A DNA stretch of 64,000 bases from Streptomyces sp. NBC_01237 (GTDB taxonomy: Bacteria; Actinomycetota; Actinomycetes; Streptomycetales; Streptomycetaceae), in NCBI RefSeq assembly GCF_035917275.1, contig NZ_CP108508.1, forward strand, positions 2,356,001 through 2,420,000. Reading direction: 5' to 3'. Each line of letters starts with the position of its first letter. The first letter of the stretch is position 1. Positions 52,879 through 61,998 of this stretch are shown in pieces. The notes beneath the pieces are model-generated. The model searched no databases. It saw nothing but the letters and a program-made list of their open reading frames with translations, and was not told the origin of the DNA. A program made the translations under genes and the position numbers.

Positions 52879-55872
52879 TCACGCGGCCCCGTAGAACCGC
52901 TCCTCCACCACCGCCCGCGCCCGGCGTGTGATCCGCCGGTAGTCGTCCAGCATGTCGCCGACGTGTCCGGGCTCGTAGCCCAGGTAGCGCCCCACCGCCG
53001 TCATCTCCCGCCCGTCGGACGGAAACGTGTCGCCGGGCCGCCCCCGTACCAGCATCACCGCGTTGCGCACCCGGGTCGCCAGCACCCACGCGTCGTCCAG
53101 GGTCCGGGCCTCGTCGGCCGGGATCAGCTCCGCCGCGCACGCCGCGGACAGTGCCTCACGGGTACGGGTCGTGCGCAGTCCGGGCACCGACCAGCCGTGC
53201 TGCATCTGCAGCAGCTGCACCGTCCACTCGACATCGCTCAGCCCACCGCGCCCCAGTTTGGTGTGGAGCGTCGGGTCGGCGCCGCGCGGCATGCGCTCGG
53301 ACTCCATCCGGGCCTTGAGACGGCGGATCTCACGGACCTCGTCCTCCCCCAGGCCCTCCCTGGGATACCGCAGCGGATCGATCAGTTCGACGAAGCTGCG
53401 CCCCAGCTCAGCGTCGCCCGCCATCGGTTCGGCCCGCAGCAGGGCCTGGCTCTCCCACACCAGCCCCCAGCGCCGGTAGTACGCCTCGTACGACTTCAGG
53501 GTGCGCACCAGCGGACCGCTCTTGCCCTCGGGCCGCAGATCCGCGTCGATCAGGAGCGGCGGGTCCGCCGTGGGCAGCTGGAGCAGTCTGCGCATCTCGG
53601 TGATCACCGTGTTGGCCGCCCGGCTCGCCTCCTCGTCGCCGACGCCCTCGCGCGGCGCGTGGACGAACAGGACGTCGGCGTCGGAGCCGTAACTCAGCTC
53701 GTGACCGCCGAAGCGGCCCATCCCGATGACGGCGAACCTGGTCGGCAGGGTGTCGCCCCACTGTTCGCGTACGGCGGCGCGCAGGGCGCCGGAGAGCGTG
53801 GCGGCGTTCAGATCGGTGACCGCGGAGCCGACCCGGTCGACGAGAGCGCCGTGATCGGGCTCGGCGGGGCTCTCCTCGGTGCCGTAGGAGCCGATGATGT
53901 CCGCCGCCGTCGTGCGGAACAGCTCCCGCCGCCGTACGCCACGGACCACGGCCACCGCGGACTCGGCGCCCGCGGCCCGCCCGACCGCGGCCAGCACCTC
54001 CTGCTCCAGGTTGTTCCGGGTGCGCGGCTTCAGCCCCTCCGGGTCGCCGAGGATCGCGACGGCCTCCGGGGCCCGCAGCAGCAGGTCGGGGGCGAGGCGG
54101 CCGGCCGACAGGACCCGGGCGAGGTTCTCCGCCGCGGCCCCCTCGTCACGCAGGAGCCGCAGGTACCAGGGGGTCTTGCCGAGCGCGTCGGACACCTTGC
54201 GGAAGCCGAGGAGTCCGGCGTCCGGGTCGGCGGAGTCCGCGAACCAGCTGAGCAGCACCGGCAGCAGCGTGCGCTGGATGGCCGCCTTGCGCGACACCCC
54301 GGACGACAGCGCCTCCAGGTGCCGCAGCGCGGCGGCCGGGTCCGCGTACCCGAGTGCTTCGAGCCGGGTTCCGGCCGCCTTCGCGCTGAGCCGGGACTCG
54401 CCGGGCGCCAGCTGGGCGACGGCGTCCAGCAGCGGCCGGTAGAACAGTTTCTCGTGCAGCCGCCGTACGACGGAGGCGTGCCGCTTCCACGCCTTGTTCA
54501 GCTCGGCCACCGGATCCGTGCGCATGCCCAGGGAGCGGCCGAGCCGCCGCAGGTCCGCCGGGTCCTCGGGCACCAGGTGGGTACGGCGCAGCCGGTAGAG
54601 CTGGATGCGGTGTTCCATGGAGCGCAGGAAGCGGTACGCCTCGTCGAGCTGCGCGGCGTCCGCGCGGCCCACGTACCCGCCCTCGGCGAGCGCCCGCAGC
54701 GCCTCCAGCGTCGTACCGCTGTGCAGGCCGGCGTCGCTGCGTCCGTGCACCAGCTGGAGCAGCTGCACGGCGAACTCCACGTCCCGCAGTCCACCGGGAC
54801 CGAGCTTGAGCTCCCGCTCCACCCGGTCGGGGGGGATGTTGTCCACGACGCGGCGCCGCATCTTCTGTACGTCGGGGACGAAGTTCTCCCGGTCCGCGGC
54901 CTGCCACACGAGCGGGGAGACGGCCTCGACGTACTCCGCGCCGAGCTCCGGGTCACCGGCGACGGGCCGGGCCTTCAGCAGCGCCTGGAACTCCCAGGTC
55001 TTGGCCCAGCGCTGGTAGTACGCGAGGTGCGAGGACAGGGTCCGCACCAGCGGCCCGTTGCGGCCCTCGGGGCGGAGGTTGGCGTCGACGGGCCAGATGG
55101 TGCCCTCGACGGTGGTGTCGGAGCAGATCCGCATCAGGTGGGCGGCGAGCCGGACCGCGGCCTGCATGGCCCCGTTCTCGTCGGCCCCGCCGACCGGCTC
55201 GGCGACGAAGATCACGTCGACGTCGGAGACGTAGTTCAGTTCGTGTCCGCCGCACTTGCCCATCGCGATGACGGCGAGCCGGCACTGCGCGGCGTCGGCG
55301 GGCGCGGACGTACGGGCCATGGCGAGCGCCGCCCGCAGCGTCGCGGTCGCCAGGTCGGCCAGCTCGGCGGCGGTCTCGGCCAGGTCGGTCGTCCCGCACA
55401 CGTCGCGTGCCGCTATCGCCAGCAGGCACCGGCGGTAGGCGACGCGCAGCGAGTCCGGGTCGACGGCGTCGGCGAGCCCGTGCTCGAACTCGGCGACCCC
55501 GGGGTGCAGATCCACGGCCTCGTACGTGACGAGTGCCTGCCAGTCCCGCGGGTGCCGCGCCAGATGGTCCCCCAGCGCCTCCGAGGCGCCGAGAACGCCG
55601 AGCAGCCGGTCCCGCAGGGGCTTGGCGGTGACCAGGGTGTCGAGCAGGACCTGCCGTTCGTCGGCCTCCTCCGCCTCGGCCAGCCGGACGAGGCCGCGCA
55701 GCGCGAGATCGGGGTCGGCGGTCGCCCCGAGCGCTTCCAGCAGGACCGGATCGGACCGTACGGAGGAGAGGGCGTCCAGGTCCAGCAGCTGTTCGGCGGC
55801 GGACGGGTCGGTGAATCCGTGCCGCAGCAGTCGGGTGAACGTACTGCTTCTGCGCCCCGGCACCGTTGTCAT
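52879..55872 (-). CDS. glnE: Glutamine-synthetase adenylyltransferase GlnE
   Basis: A 997-aa bifunctional enzyme that adds AMP to Tyr397 of GlnA and removes it. It has two nucleotidyltransferase domains: the first around residues 200-225 (MGKCGGHELNYVSDVDVIF) and the second around 710-735 (MGRFGGHELSYGSDADVLF), each with the paired catalytic aspartates. A central regulatory region (about 330-530) and C-terminal helices (ERFYGAA end) complete it. Its target GlnA is encoded at 9.8-11.2 kb; no GlnB is in the window. The gene lies alone, with a PNPOx-like gene divergent from it. Confidence 0.95.
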   Translation of the reverse strand: MTTVPGRRSSTFTRLLRHGFTDPSAAEQLLDLDALSSVRSDPVLLEALGATADPDLALRGLVRLAEAEEADERQVLLDTLVTAKPLRDRLLGVLGASEALGDHLARHPRDWQALVTYEAVDLHPGVAEFEHGLADAVDPDSLRVAYRRCLLAIAARDVCGTTDLAETAAELADLATATLRAALAMARTSAPADAAQCRLAVIAMGKCGGHELNYVSDVDVIFVAEPVGGADENGAMQAAVRLAAHLMRICSDTTVEGTIWPVDANLRPEGRNGPLVRTLSSHLAYYQRWAKTWEFQALLKARPVAGDPELGAEYVEAVSPLVWQAADRENFVPDVQKMRRRVVDNIPPDRVERELKLGPGGLRDVEFAVQLLQLVHGRSDAGLHSGTTLEALRALAEGGYVGRADAAQLDEAYRFLRSMEHRIQLYRLRRTHLVPEDPADLRRLGRSLGMRTDPVAELNKAWKRHASVVRRLHEKLFYRPLLDAVAQLAPGESRLSAKAAGTRLEALGYADPAAALRHLEALSSGVSRKAAIQRTLLPVLLSWFADSADPDAGLLGFRKVSDALGKTPWYLRLLRDEGAAAENLARVLSAGRLAPDLLLRAPEAVAILGDPEGLKPRTRNNLEQEVLAAVGRAAGAESAVAVVRGVRRRELFRTTAADIIGSYGTEESPAEPDHGALVDRVGSAVTDLNAATLSGALRAAVREQWGDTLPTRFAVIGMGRFGGHELSYGSDADVLFVHAPREGVGDEEASRAANTVITEMRRLLQLPTADPPLLIDADLRPEGKSGPLVRTLKSYEAYYRRWGLVWESQALLRAEPMAGDAELGRSFVELIDPLRYPREGLGEDEVREIRRLKARMESERMPRGADPTLHTKLGRGGLSDVEWTVQLLQMQHGWSVPGLRTTRTREALSAACAAELIPADEARTLDDAWVLATRVRNAVMLVRGRPGDTFPSDGREMTAVGRYLGYEPGHVGDMLDDYRRITRRARAVVEERFYGAA

Positions 55873-55994
55873 CCGCGCTCTCCTGCCCGCCGCCCCTGAG
55901 AATCACACCGGTTCGAGCCTAAGGCTTGTCCCGCACGGATGAATCCGGAGCCTGGGAGGAGTCCGCACACCGAGGAAGAAATATGGGAGGAACC

Positions 55995-56510
55995 ATGCCG
56001 TCGAACACCCCGGTGACCGAGCTGGACGCCCGGTTCAGCAGCAAAGATGCCACGGCCCGTCCCTGGCAGGAGGGGGTGGCCCTGCTGGACGCGGCACAGC
56101 TGTACTGGCTCTCCACGGTCCGCCCGGACGGCCGCCCGCACGTCACACCGCTGATCGGGGTCTGGTGGGAGGGTGCGCTGCATTTCTGTACGGGTCCCAC
56201 CGAGCGCAAGGCGCGCAATCTGCTCGCCAGTCCGGAGGTCGTCCTGACGACCGGCGCCAACACGCTGGACACCGGCTTCGACGTGGTCGTCGAGGGCCGG
56301 GCGGAGCAGGTGACGGACGAGAGCAGGCTGGGCCTGCTGGCCGAGGCGTGGGAGGCGAAGTACGGCGGTGACTGGCACTTCGAGGTGAGCGACGGCGCGT
56401 TCGTCAACGGGCAGGCCGGCCGCGCCGACGTGTTCGCGGTGGCCCCGCGCACGGCCTTCGGCTTCGGCAAGGGCGAGCCGTTCAGCCAGACGCGGTGGCA
56501 GTTCGGCTGA
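55995..56510 (+). CDS. Pyridoxamine 5'-phosphate oxidase-like (split-barrel) protein
   Basis: A 171-aa flavin or F420-binding split-barrel protein. The core motif YWLSTVRPDGRPHVTPLIGV and the following WWEGALHFCTGPTERKARNL are typical of actinobacterial PNPOx-like and F420-dependent families. NTLDTGFDVVVEGRAEQVTD completes the barrel. The ATG at 55995 follows GGGAGGAACC and gives the best start. It is divergent from glnE. Whether the cofactor is FMN or F420 cannot be told from the sequence. Confidence 0.8.
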   Translation: MPSNTPVTELDARFSSKDATARPWQEGVALLDAAQLYWLSTVRPDGRPHVTPLIGVWWEGALHFCTGPTERKARNLLASPEVVLTTGANTLDTGFDVVVEGRAEQVTDESRLGLLAEAWEAKYGGDWHFEVSDGAFVNGQAGRADVFAVAPRTAFGFGKGEPFSQTRWQFG

Positions 56511-56579
56511 CACCCGCGCGCTCTCCTGGCCCGCACCGCCGGGCCCGGGTGCGGCCCCTTCCCCGAGCGGAGGCGGCCC

Positions 56580-56663
56580 CACCCGGGCAGGGTCCCGGTT
56601 CACCCGCGCAGGGTCCCGATTCACCCGGGAAGGGTCCCGATTCACCCGGGAAGGGTCCCGATG
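56580..56663. repeat. Four tandem 21-bp units copying a gene's last codons
   Basis: Units start at 56580, 56601, 56622 and 56643 and differ at a few bases. On the minus strand three of them spell the last six codons plus stop of the methyltransferase gene (encoding IGTLPG or a near copy, then TGA). The real stop is at 56642, inside the second-nearest unit; the extra copies lie beyond it. Confidence 0.8.
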
Positions 56664-57430
56664 ACGACGGTGGCGTACAGCTCCTCGGAGGTCACCAGGC
56701 GCGGGATCAGTCCGCTGCCGCCCACGGTCTCCGCCGCCCGCGCCGCCTGGCGCTCGCTCGTCTCGACCAGCAGGCTGCCGCCGGGTGCCAGCCACCGCGG
56801 CGCCTCGGCCGCCACCCGGCGCATGACGTCGAGTCCGTCCCCGCCGCCGTCGAGCGCGACCCTCGGCTCATGGATGCGCGCCTCGGCGGGCAGCAGTTCG
56901 ACGTCGTCCGTCGGTACGTAGGGGACATTGGCGAGCAGGATGTCGACCCGGCCCCGCAGCGAGCCGGGCAGCGGGGCGAAGAGGTCCCCCTCGTAGACCT
57001 GCCCGAGTCCGCCCACATTGCGCCGGGCGCACCGTACGGCCGCGGGTTCGACATCGGCGGCGTGCAGTTCGACCCGGTCCAGGGTCGCGGCCAGCGCGGT
57101 GCCGAGCGCGCCCGTTCCGCAGCAGAGGTCGACGACGACCGCCTGTGCGGGCGCGAGGGCCGCGGCCTGCCGGACGAGGAATTCGGTACGGCGGCGGGGC
57201 ACGAAGACACCGAGGTCCACGGCGATGCGCCGACCGCAGAACTCGGCCCAGCCCAGGACGTGTTCGAGGGGGAGCCCGGCGACCCGGCGTTCGACCATCG
57301 CGGCGAGGGCGGCCGGGGATTCGGCGGTGGAGACGAGGAGTTCGGCCTCGTCCTCGGCGAAGACACAGCCGGCGGTACGGAGCGTGGTGGCGATCGAGGA
57401 GAGCGAGGACTGCGAAGAGAAGACCGACAT
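56642..57430 (-). CDS. PrmC-related N5-glutamine methyltransferase-like protein
   Basis: A 262-aa methyltransferase of the PrmC-related group. An N-terminal helical domain (about 1-65) precedes the catalytic domain, with motif I AVVVDLCCGTGALGTALA (about residues 100) and the family motif NVPYVPTD in place of NPPY (near residue 160). PrmC proteins methylate the GGQ glutamine of release factors; the NVPY form is typical of the related paralogue whose target is unknown. Three tandem units follow or include its last codons. It starts with ATG after TCCGCTTC-type sequence with no strong ribosome-binding site. Confidence 0.8.
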   Translation of the reverse strand: MSVFSSQSSLSSIATTLRTAGCVFAEDEAELLVSTAESPAALAAMVERRVAGLPLEHVLGWAEFCGRRIAVDLGVFVPRRRTEFLVRQAAALAPAQAVVVDLCCGTGALGTALAATLDRVELHAADVEPAAVRCARRNVGGLGQVYEGDLFAPLPGSLRGRVDILLANVPYVPTDDVELLPAEARIHEPRVALDGGGDGLDVMRRVAAEAPRWLAPGGSLLVETSERQAARAAETVGGSGLIPRLVTSEELYATVVIGTLPG

Positions 57431-57713
57431 GAAGCGGAGCCTTTCGGGAAGCCGATGGGCGCTCCGCGATCGCCTATGCCGGTGGGACGACGCGATCGTG
57501 AGAGGTGAGCACCCAGCCTGATCCAGCGGTAATGGGTCTCACCTCCTCGGTCGGCCCCCTTGTCGGGGCGGTCCCCGTGCGGGGATGGGTCACACTACCT
57601 CAGTCGAGCGCGTGTTCCCGCGGCCCCGCCGGAGCCGTGCGCCGGCTCTCCGGCGCAGGTCACGGGCCCTGCCGGGGGCGTCCGTCATCTGCACTTGTCG
57701 CGGAATGTCTGCG

Positions 57714-57929
57714 TCACCGATGTGTCCCGCGGCCACCGTCGAAGAGCCGGTTGTGGACCGACGACGAGCGATTGGCCGCCTTGATGTGCCGGATTTCCTC
57801 CCGGTGCCGACGCTCGATCTCCAGGCCGTCGAAATTCTCCGTACGGCGCCGGGACCTGATGAGCAGCTTCACGATCAGCACGACGACCACCGTCGTCAAC
57901 CCGCCGAAAAGCACCAGCAGTTCCGTCAT
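57714..57929 (-). CDS. Small single-pass membrane protein
   Basis: A 71-aa protein with one membrane helix near the N-terminus (LLVLFGGLTTVVVVLIVKLL) and a highly charged cytoplasmic tail rich in Arg, Glu and His (SRRRTENFDGLEIERRHREE). The start ATG follows GGGGAATC. It lies 160 bp downstream of the MFS gene's stop, past that gene's terminator. Not recognised; small Streptomyces proteins of this kind are often of unknown function. Confidence 0.6.
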   Translation of the reverse strand: MTELLVLFGGLTTVVVVLIVKLLIRSRRRTENFDGLEIERRHREEIRHIKAANRSSSVHNRLFDGGRGTHR

Positions 57930-58019
57930 GCGTGATTCCCCCGTTCCCCACGTGGGGACATTGTCGCCCGCGCCCCGACGCCCGGCAAGGTCACCCCTCC
58001 GCCGGCGGCCGCTCGCGGA

Positions 58020-58062
58020 CATGGCTGTGCCCCGCGCCTCGACGGCACGGGGCACAGCCATG
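58020..58062 (-). terminator. Terminator of the MFS exporter gene
   Basis: A perfect 15-bp stem (CATGGCTGTGCCCCG and its complement) with a 13-bp loop lies 28 bp past the MFS stop. Confidence 0.75.
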
Positions 58063-58089
58063 GAGACCCCACGTCACGGGGCTTCGGAA

Positions 58090-59628
58090 CTACAGATCCA
58101 CGCTGTCGCGCAGCTTCGTGGAGGTCAGGAACAGGGACGCGATGACACCGATCACCGCGATGGCCGCCGAGATCAGGAAGATATGGCCGGTCGCGTCGCC
58201 GTACGCGGCGCGCACGACTTCCTGTATCTGCGGCGGCATGGCCGCCACGTTCAGGGTCGAACCGCCCGACCCGGAGGCCGCCGGGTCGATGCCCAGCTCC
58301 TTCAGACCGTGGGTGATCTTCGTGGCGACCTGGTTGGCGAGCACCGCGCCCAGCACCGAGACGCCCATGGTGCCGCCCAGCGAGCGGAAGAAGGTGATCG
58401 CCCCGCTGGCCGCGCCGAGTTCGCTGAGCGGGACGGTGTTCTGGAGGACCAGGACCAGGTTCTGCATCGACATGCCGACCCCGATGCCGACGGCGAGCAT
58501 CCCGAACGACACGAGGACGAGGTTGGTCTCGTGGTCGATCGTGGACAGCCCCAGGAAGCCGAGGGTGAGCACGACGACACCGGTGATGATGTACGGCTTG
58601 ACCTTGCCGGTCTTGGAGACCATGCGGCCGGCGACGGTCGAGGAGACGAGCACTCCGGCCATCAGCGGGATGGTGAGCAGTCCGGCCTCGGTCGGCGAGT
58701 AGCCGCGGCCGATCTGGAAGTACTGGCCGAGGAAGACCGCGCCGCCGAACATCGCCATACCGACCGCGAGGCTCGCGACGATGGCGAGGGCGGGGTCCCG
58801 GCGGCGTACGACATGGAGCGGCACGACCGGCTCCTTGACCCGGGCCTCGACCAGGACGGCCGCGCCCAGGATCACGACGCTCGCGCCGACCATGGCGGCG
58901 GTCTGCCAGGAGAGCCAGTCGAAGTCGTTGCCGACGAAGGTGACCCAGAGCAGCAGGAGGCTGACCCCGGCGGCGATGAGGGTGGCGCCGAGGTAGTCGA
59001 CCTTGGTCTCGGGGCGGCGCACCTCGGCGAGGTGCAGGGTGCGGCCGAGCATCACGGACGCGAGAAGCGTGAACGGCACCGCGACGAAGAAGCACCAGCG
59101 CCAGCCCAGCCAGGACGCGTCGGTGATGAAGCCGCCCAGCAGCGGCCCGCCGACGGTGGCGACGGCCATGACGCCGCCGAGGTAGCCGTTGTAGCGGCCT
59201 CGCTCCTTGGGGCTGATCATCGCGGCGATGATCACCTGGACGAGCACCTGGAGGGCGCCCATGCCGAGGCCCTGGAGGGCACGGAAGGCGATGAGCTGCT
59301 CGGTGGACTGAGCGAAACCGCAGGCGATCGACGAGACGACGAAGATGCCGATGGATATCTGGAGCAGCATCTTCTTGCTGAACAGATCGGCGAGCTTGCC
59401 CCAGATCGGGGTGGAGGCCGTCGAGGCGAGCAGGGTCGCGGTGACGACCCAGGTGTACTGCGACTGCGTGCCGTTGAGCGAGCCGATGATCTGCGGGAGC
59501 GCGACCGAGACCACCGTGCTGCTGATCATCGCCACGAACAGCACGATGAGCAGCCCGCTCAGGGCCCGCAGTACGTGGCGGTGATCCATCGGCGCGACGT
59601 CGGTCGGCGCGGCCGTTTGTGCGCTCAC
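58090..59628 (-). CDS. DHA2-type MFS drug exporter
   Basis: A 512-aa inner-membrane exporter with 14 predicted helices. The DHA2 signatures are visible: the loop motif GKLADLFSKKMLLQ between helices 2 and 3, antiporter motif C around MAVATVGGPLLGGFITDASW, and RALQGLGMGALQVL. The GTG start at 59628 has a good ribosome-binding site (GGAGG) seven bases before. It is divergent from a TetR gene over a strong palindrome, so it is probably repressed by that TetR protein and induced by its substrate, as in many drug efflux pairs. Confidence 0.9.
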   Translation of the reverse strand: MSAQTAAPTDVAPMDHRHVLRALSGLLIVLFVAMISSTVVSVALPQIIGSLNGTQSQYTWVVTATLLASTASTPIWGKLADLFSKKMLLQISIGIFVVSSIACGFAQSTEQLIAFRALQGLGMGALQVLVQVIIAAMISPKERGRYNGYLGGVMAVATVGGPLLGGFITDASWLGWRWCFFVAVPFTLLASVMLGRTLHLAEVRRPETKVDYLGATLIAAGVSLLLLWVTFVGNDFDWLSWQTAAMVGASVVILGAAVLVEARVKEPVVPLHVVRRRDPALAIVASLAVGMAMFGGAVFLGQYFQIGRGYSPTEAGLLTIPLMAGVLVSSTVAGRMVSKTGKVKPYIITGVVVLTLGFLGLSTIDHETNLVLVSFGMLAVGIGVGMSMQNLVLVLQNTVPLSELGAASGAITFFRSLGGTMGVSVLGAVLANQVATKITHGLKELGIDPAASGSGGSTLNVAAMPPQIQEVVRAAYGDATGHIFLISAAIAVIGVIASLFLTSTKLRDSVDL

Positions 59629-59677
59629 GCGCAACCTCCGGAGGGTCTGGGCAGGAAAAGGAAGGCTTCACCATACA

Positions 59678-59707
59678 TGCACAGTGGGCAATTTTGCTCA
59701 CTGCGCA
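59678..59707. promoter_or_regulatory. TetR operator between the exporter and its regulator
   Basis: The arms TGC-x-CAGTG-x-GCAA and TTGC-x-CACTG-x-GCA form a 30-bp palindrome with unpaired x positions. It lies 30-50 bp from each start and should be the binding site of the TetR protein encoded to its right, controlling both genes. Confidence 0.8.
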
Positions 59708-59736
59708 ATAATGCCCGGCAGGTAGATACTGGCCGC

Positions 59737-60327
59737 ATGGAGAGTTCTGTGGGACTGCGGGAACGCAAGAAGGAAGCCACCCGGCAGGCCGTGCACGAGG
59801 CGACACTGCGCCTGACCGTCGAGCACGGCTTCGACCATGTGACGGTGGAGGCGGTCGCCGACGCGGCCGGGATCTCCCGCAGAACGTTCTCCAACTACTT
59901 CACGAACAAGGAGGACGCCCTCCTGTACGGGGAGGAGCAGCAGATAAGAGGTCTGGTCCAGGCCGTGCGCGAGCGCCCCGCCGATGAGCCCGCCTGGACC
60001 GCGCTGCGGGCGGCGATGGCCCGGTTCACGGAGCGGGTGGCCCCGCCGGAGCGCGAGTGGGCGGTACGCACCCGGCTGGCCATGCGCCACCCGTCCCTCC
60101 TCGCCCGCCAGCTGGCCAACCACGCCGCGATGGAACGGGACCTGGCGGACGCGGTGGCCGCCCGCCCGGGTCCCCCCGGCGGAGCGGTGCGGCCGATGGT
60201 CCTCGCCGCGGCCTTCCTGTCCTCGATGCGGATCGCGATGCGCATGTGGATCGAGGAGGACCGGGCCCGGCAGCCGGCCGAGGTGATCGAGGAGATCCTG
60301 GACGAGATGGCCCGCGGCTTCGCGTGA
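59737..60327 (+). CDS. TetR family regulator of the DHA2 exporter
   Basis: A 196-aa TetR regulator. The N-terminal helix-turn-helix reads AVHEATLRLTVEHGFDHVTV, then EAVADAAGISRRTFSNYFTN (about residues 15-60). The C-terminal domain is helical and ends with VIEEILDEMARGFA. It is divergent from the MFS gene, and the palindrome between them (59678-59707) is the probable operator. The inducing drug is unknown. Confidence 0.9.
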   Translation: MESSVGLRERKKEATRQAVHEATLRLTVEHGFDHVTVEAVADAAGISRRTFSNYFTNKEDALLYGEEQQIRGLVQAVRERPADEPAWTALRAAMARFTERVAPPEREWAVRTRLAMRHPSLLARQLANHAAMERDLADAVAARPGPPGGAVRPMVLAAAFLSSMRIAMRMWIEEDRARQPAEVIEEILDEMARGFA

Positions 60328-60500
60328 ACCGCCGAGAACAGCCTTTGGGCGCGCCCGGCCGAAATCCGTCGCACTCACTTTCTGACAAATTTCAGGAAGA
60401 AGAGATCGCTTGACGCGGGATCAGGCAGAATAAATAATCACCGATGCACTCACCCACCGAAAATAAATCACCCGAATCATCACCGATCAAGGGATTTTCC

Positions 60501-60911
60501 GTGCGAGTCATCAAGAAGGCGCTTTCCGTTGCGGTCGCCACGGCCGCATTCGGTCTCGTGTCGTTCGGCGCAACGCCCGCAATGGCCAGCGGGTCCGGCA
60601 ATTGCGTCTCGGGCGACGCCTGTCTCTTCTACAACTCCAGCCAGTACGGATACGGATCGTTCTACGGCGCCCCGTACAACGGCAACTACACCAGCGACAT
60701 GAAGTTCGGCGGTGGAAACGGGAGCGGCAGCGGTGTCCAGGTCAAGAACCACGCCGCGGCGGCGGAGAACATGGCCGGGTGGCCTCTGAATATCTATTAC
60801 AATTCCGACGGGAATTGCAAGATAGCGTGCTTCACCATCAATTCCAGGACACGTGCGGACTTCCCGGAGATCCTGCGCGACAACAACGCTTCGCAGGGCT
60901 GGGGAATCTAA
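60501..60911 (+). CDS. Secreted peptidase inhibitor family I36-like protein
   Basis: A 136-aa secreted protein. The signal peptide is residues 1-29 (VRVIKKALSVAVATAAFGLV) with cleavage after ATPAMA. The mature part is small, Gly/Asn/Tyr-rich and has two close cysteine pairs (NCVSGDACLFY and NCKIACFT) that should form two disulfides, as in I36 metallopeptidase inhibitors such as SMPI. An ATG at 60444 would add 19 residues, but the GTG at 60501 gives a proper signal peptide after AAGGGA. Codons are somewhat less GC-rich than the neighbours. Confidence 0.7.
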   Translation: MRVIKKALSVAVATAAFGLVSFGATPAMASGSGNCVSGDACLFYNSSQYGYGSFYGAPYNGNYTSDMKFGGGNGSGSGVQVKNHAAAAENMAGWPLNIYYNSDGNCKIACFTINSRTRADFPEILRDNNASQGWGI

Positions 60912-61050
60912 GGGCTGTCCCGAGTTCCTCCTTCTGGATCATCTCGGGCCCGCGCGTGCCGCGGCACGCGCCCGCTGCGGCCGGTCCGGATCGACGGGGC
61001 CGGCCGCGGCCGACCGGTGGACCCCGCTCAGCACAAGGACCTCATCTCCC

Positions 61051-61998
61051 ATGCATGACCGCTCCCGACTGCCCCTACGGGCGGCCACCACGCTGGCCGC
61101 CGCCGGAATCCTCGCAGCGGCCTGTTCCGCTCCCGAAGCCGGACCGCCCCCGGCGAAAGCGCCCCGTGTCGGCGCCACTCCGCAGATGACGGGGATGCAG
61201 GGAAAGCAGCTTCCCATCGAGCCGTATCTGCTCGACACCGACCAGAACAACAAGATCCAGCACGCCCGGCAGGTGCTGGTGTCGCGCTGCATGAAGAGAT
61301 TCGGGTTCGACTTCGCATTCCCCGTGCCGGTCCGTGATGACCGGACGCCGAACACCCAGTCCGAGCAGCGCTACATCAGCGACCCGGAAGTGGCCGAACG
61401 ATTCGGCTACCACAACCCCCGCCCCCAGCAGAAGGCTCCGGCAGAACCCACGCTGTCCGCCGCCGAGAACGCGGTGCTCGTGGGAGAAGGAGAGCCGGGA
61501 AAGACCGGCAGCCCCTTTCCGGCCAAGAGTTCCGCACCGCCCGCCGTCCACCGCGGCATGCCGGTTCCGGAGGGGGGATGCTTCGGTGAGGTCGACCGCG
61601 AGCTGATCTCCAAGAACGTGATCATCCAGGAATCCGACCTGGTGATCCGCATCAACATCGGCAATATGCAGCGCTCGCTGCGCGACAGGAGGGTCCAGTC
61701 CGCGTTCCGGAAATGGTCGGCCTGCATGAAGAAGCAGGGCTACGACTACGCCACCCCCATGGACGCCGAGGCGGACCCCCGGTGGACCCGGTCAGCGGCA
61801 CCCACTCCCGGCGAGATCACCACCGCCCTCGCCGACGTCGACTGCATGCGGTCCACCAATGTGGTGGGCGTCTGGTTCGCCGTCGAGAGTGCCTACGAGA
61901 AGGTGGAGATCGAGAAGAACGCGGCGGAACTGGCCGAAGTGGCGAAGAACATCGGGATCAGCCTGCGCTACGCCGCGACCGTCAACGGCCGGGAGTGA
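61051..61998 (+). CDS. Hypothetical lipoprotein
   Basis: A 315-aa secreted lipoprotein not recognised in any family. The signal peptide ends in ILAAAC (Cys25), with a Pro-rich segment after it. The mature part contains three or four cysteines that may pair (SRCMKRFGFDFAF, EGGCFGEVDRELI, WSACMKKQGYDYATP, DVDCMRSTNVVGVW), each in a similar C-x2-3-K/R-x-G-type setting, which hints at an internal repeat. It starts 139 bp after the I36-like gene in the same direction and could be cotranscribed. Confidence 0.65.
   Translation: MHDRSRLPLRAATTLAAAGILAAACSAPEAGPPPAKAPRVGATPQMTGMQGKQLPIEPYLLDTDQNNKIQHARQVLVSRCMKRFGFDFAFPVPVRDDRTPNTQSEQRYISDPEVAERFGYHNPRPQQKAPAEPTLSAAENAVLVGEGEPGKTGSPFPAKSSAPPAVHRGMPVPEGGCFGEVDRELISKNVIIQESDLVIRINIGNMQRSLRDRRVQSAFRKWSACMKKQGYDYATPMDAEADPRWTRSAAPTPGEITTALADVDCMRSTNVVGVWFAVESAYEKVEIEKNAAELAEVAKNIGISLRYAATVNGRE

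Noticed and set aside
52963..55899. 978-codon plus-strand frame opposite glnE
   Set aside because: glnE on the minus strand has both nucleotidyltransferase motifs; the plus frame has none.
57502..57545. GAGGTGAG...CTCACCTC inverted repeat upstream of the PrmC-related gene
   Set aside because: The 28-bp spacer is long and the arms are only 8 bp. It could be a regulator site but nothing else supports it.
57505..60327. 940-codon plus-strand frame running through the MFS exporter into the TetR gene
   Set aside because: Only its last 196 codons are real (TetR from 59737). The rest is antisense to the exporter and has no domain.
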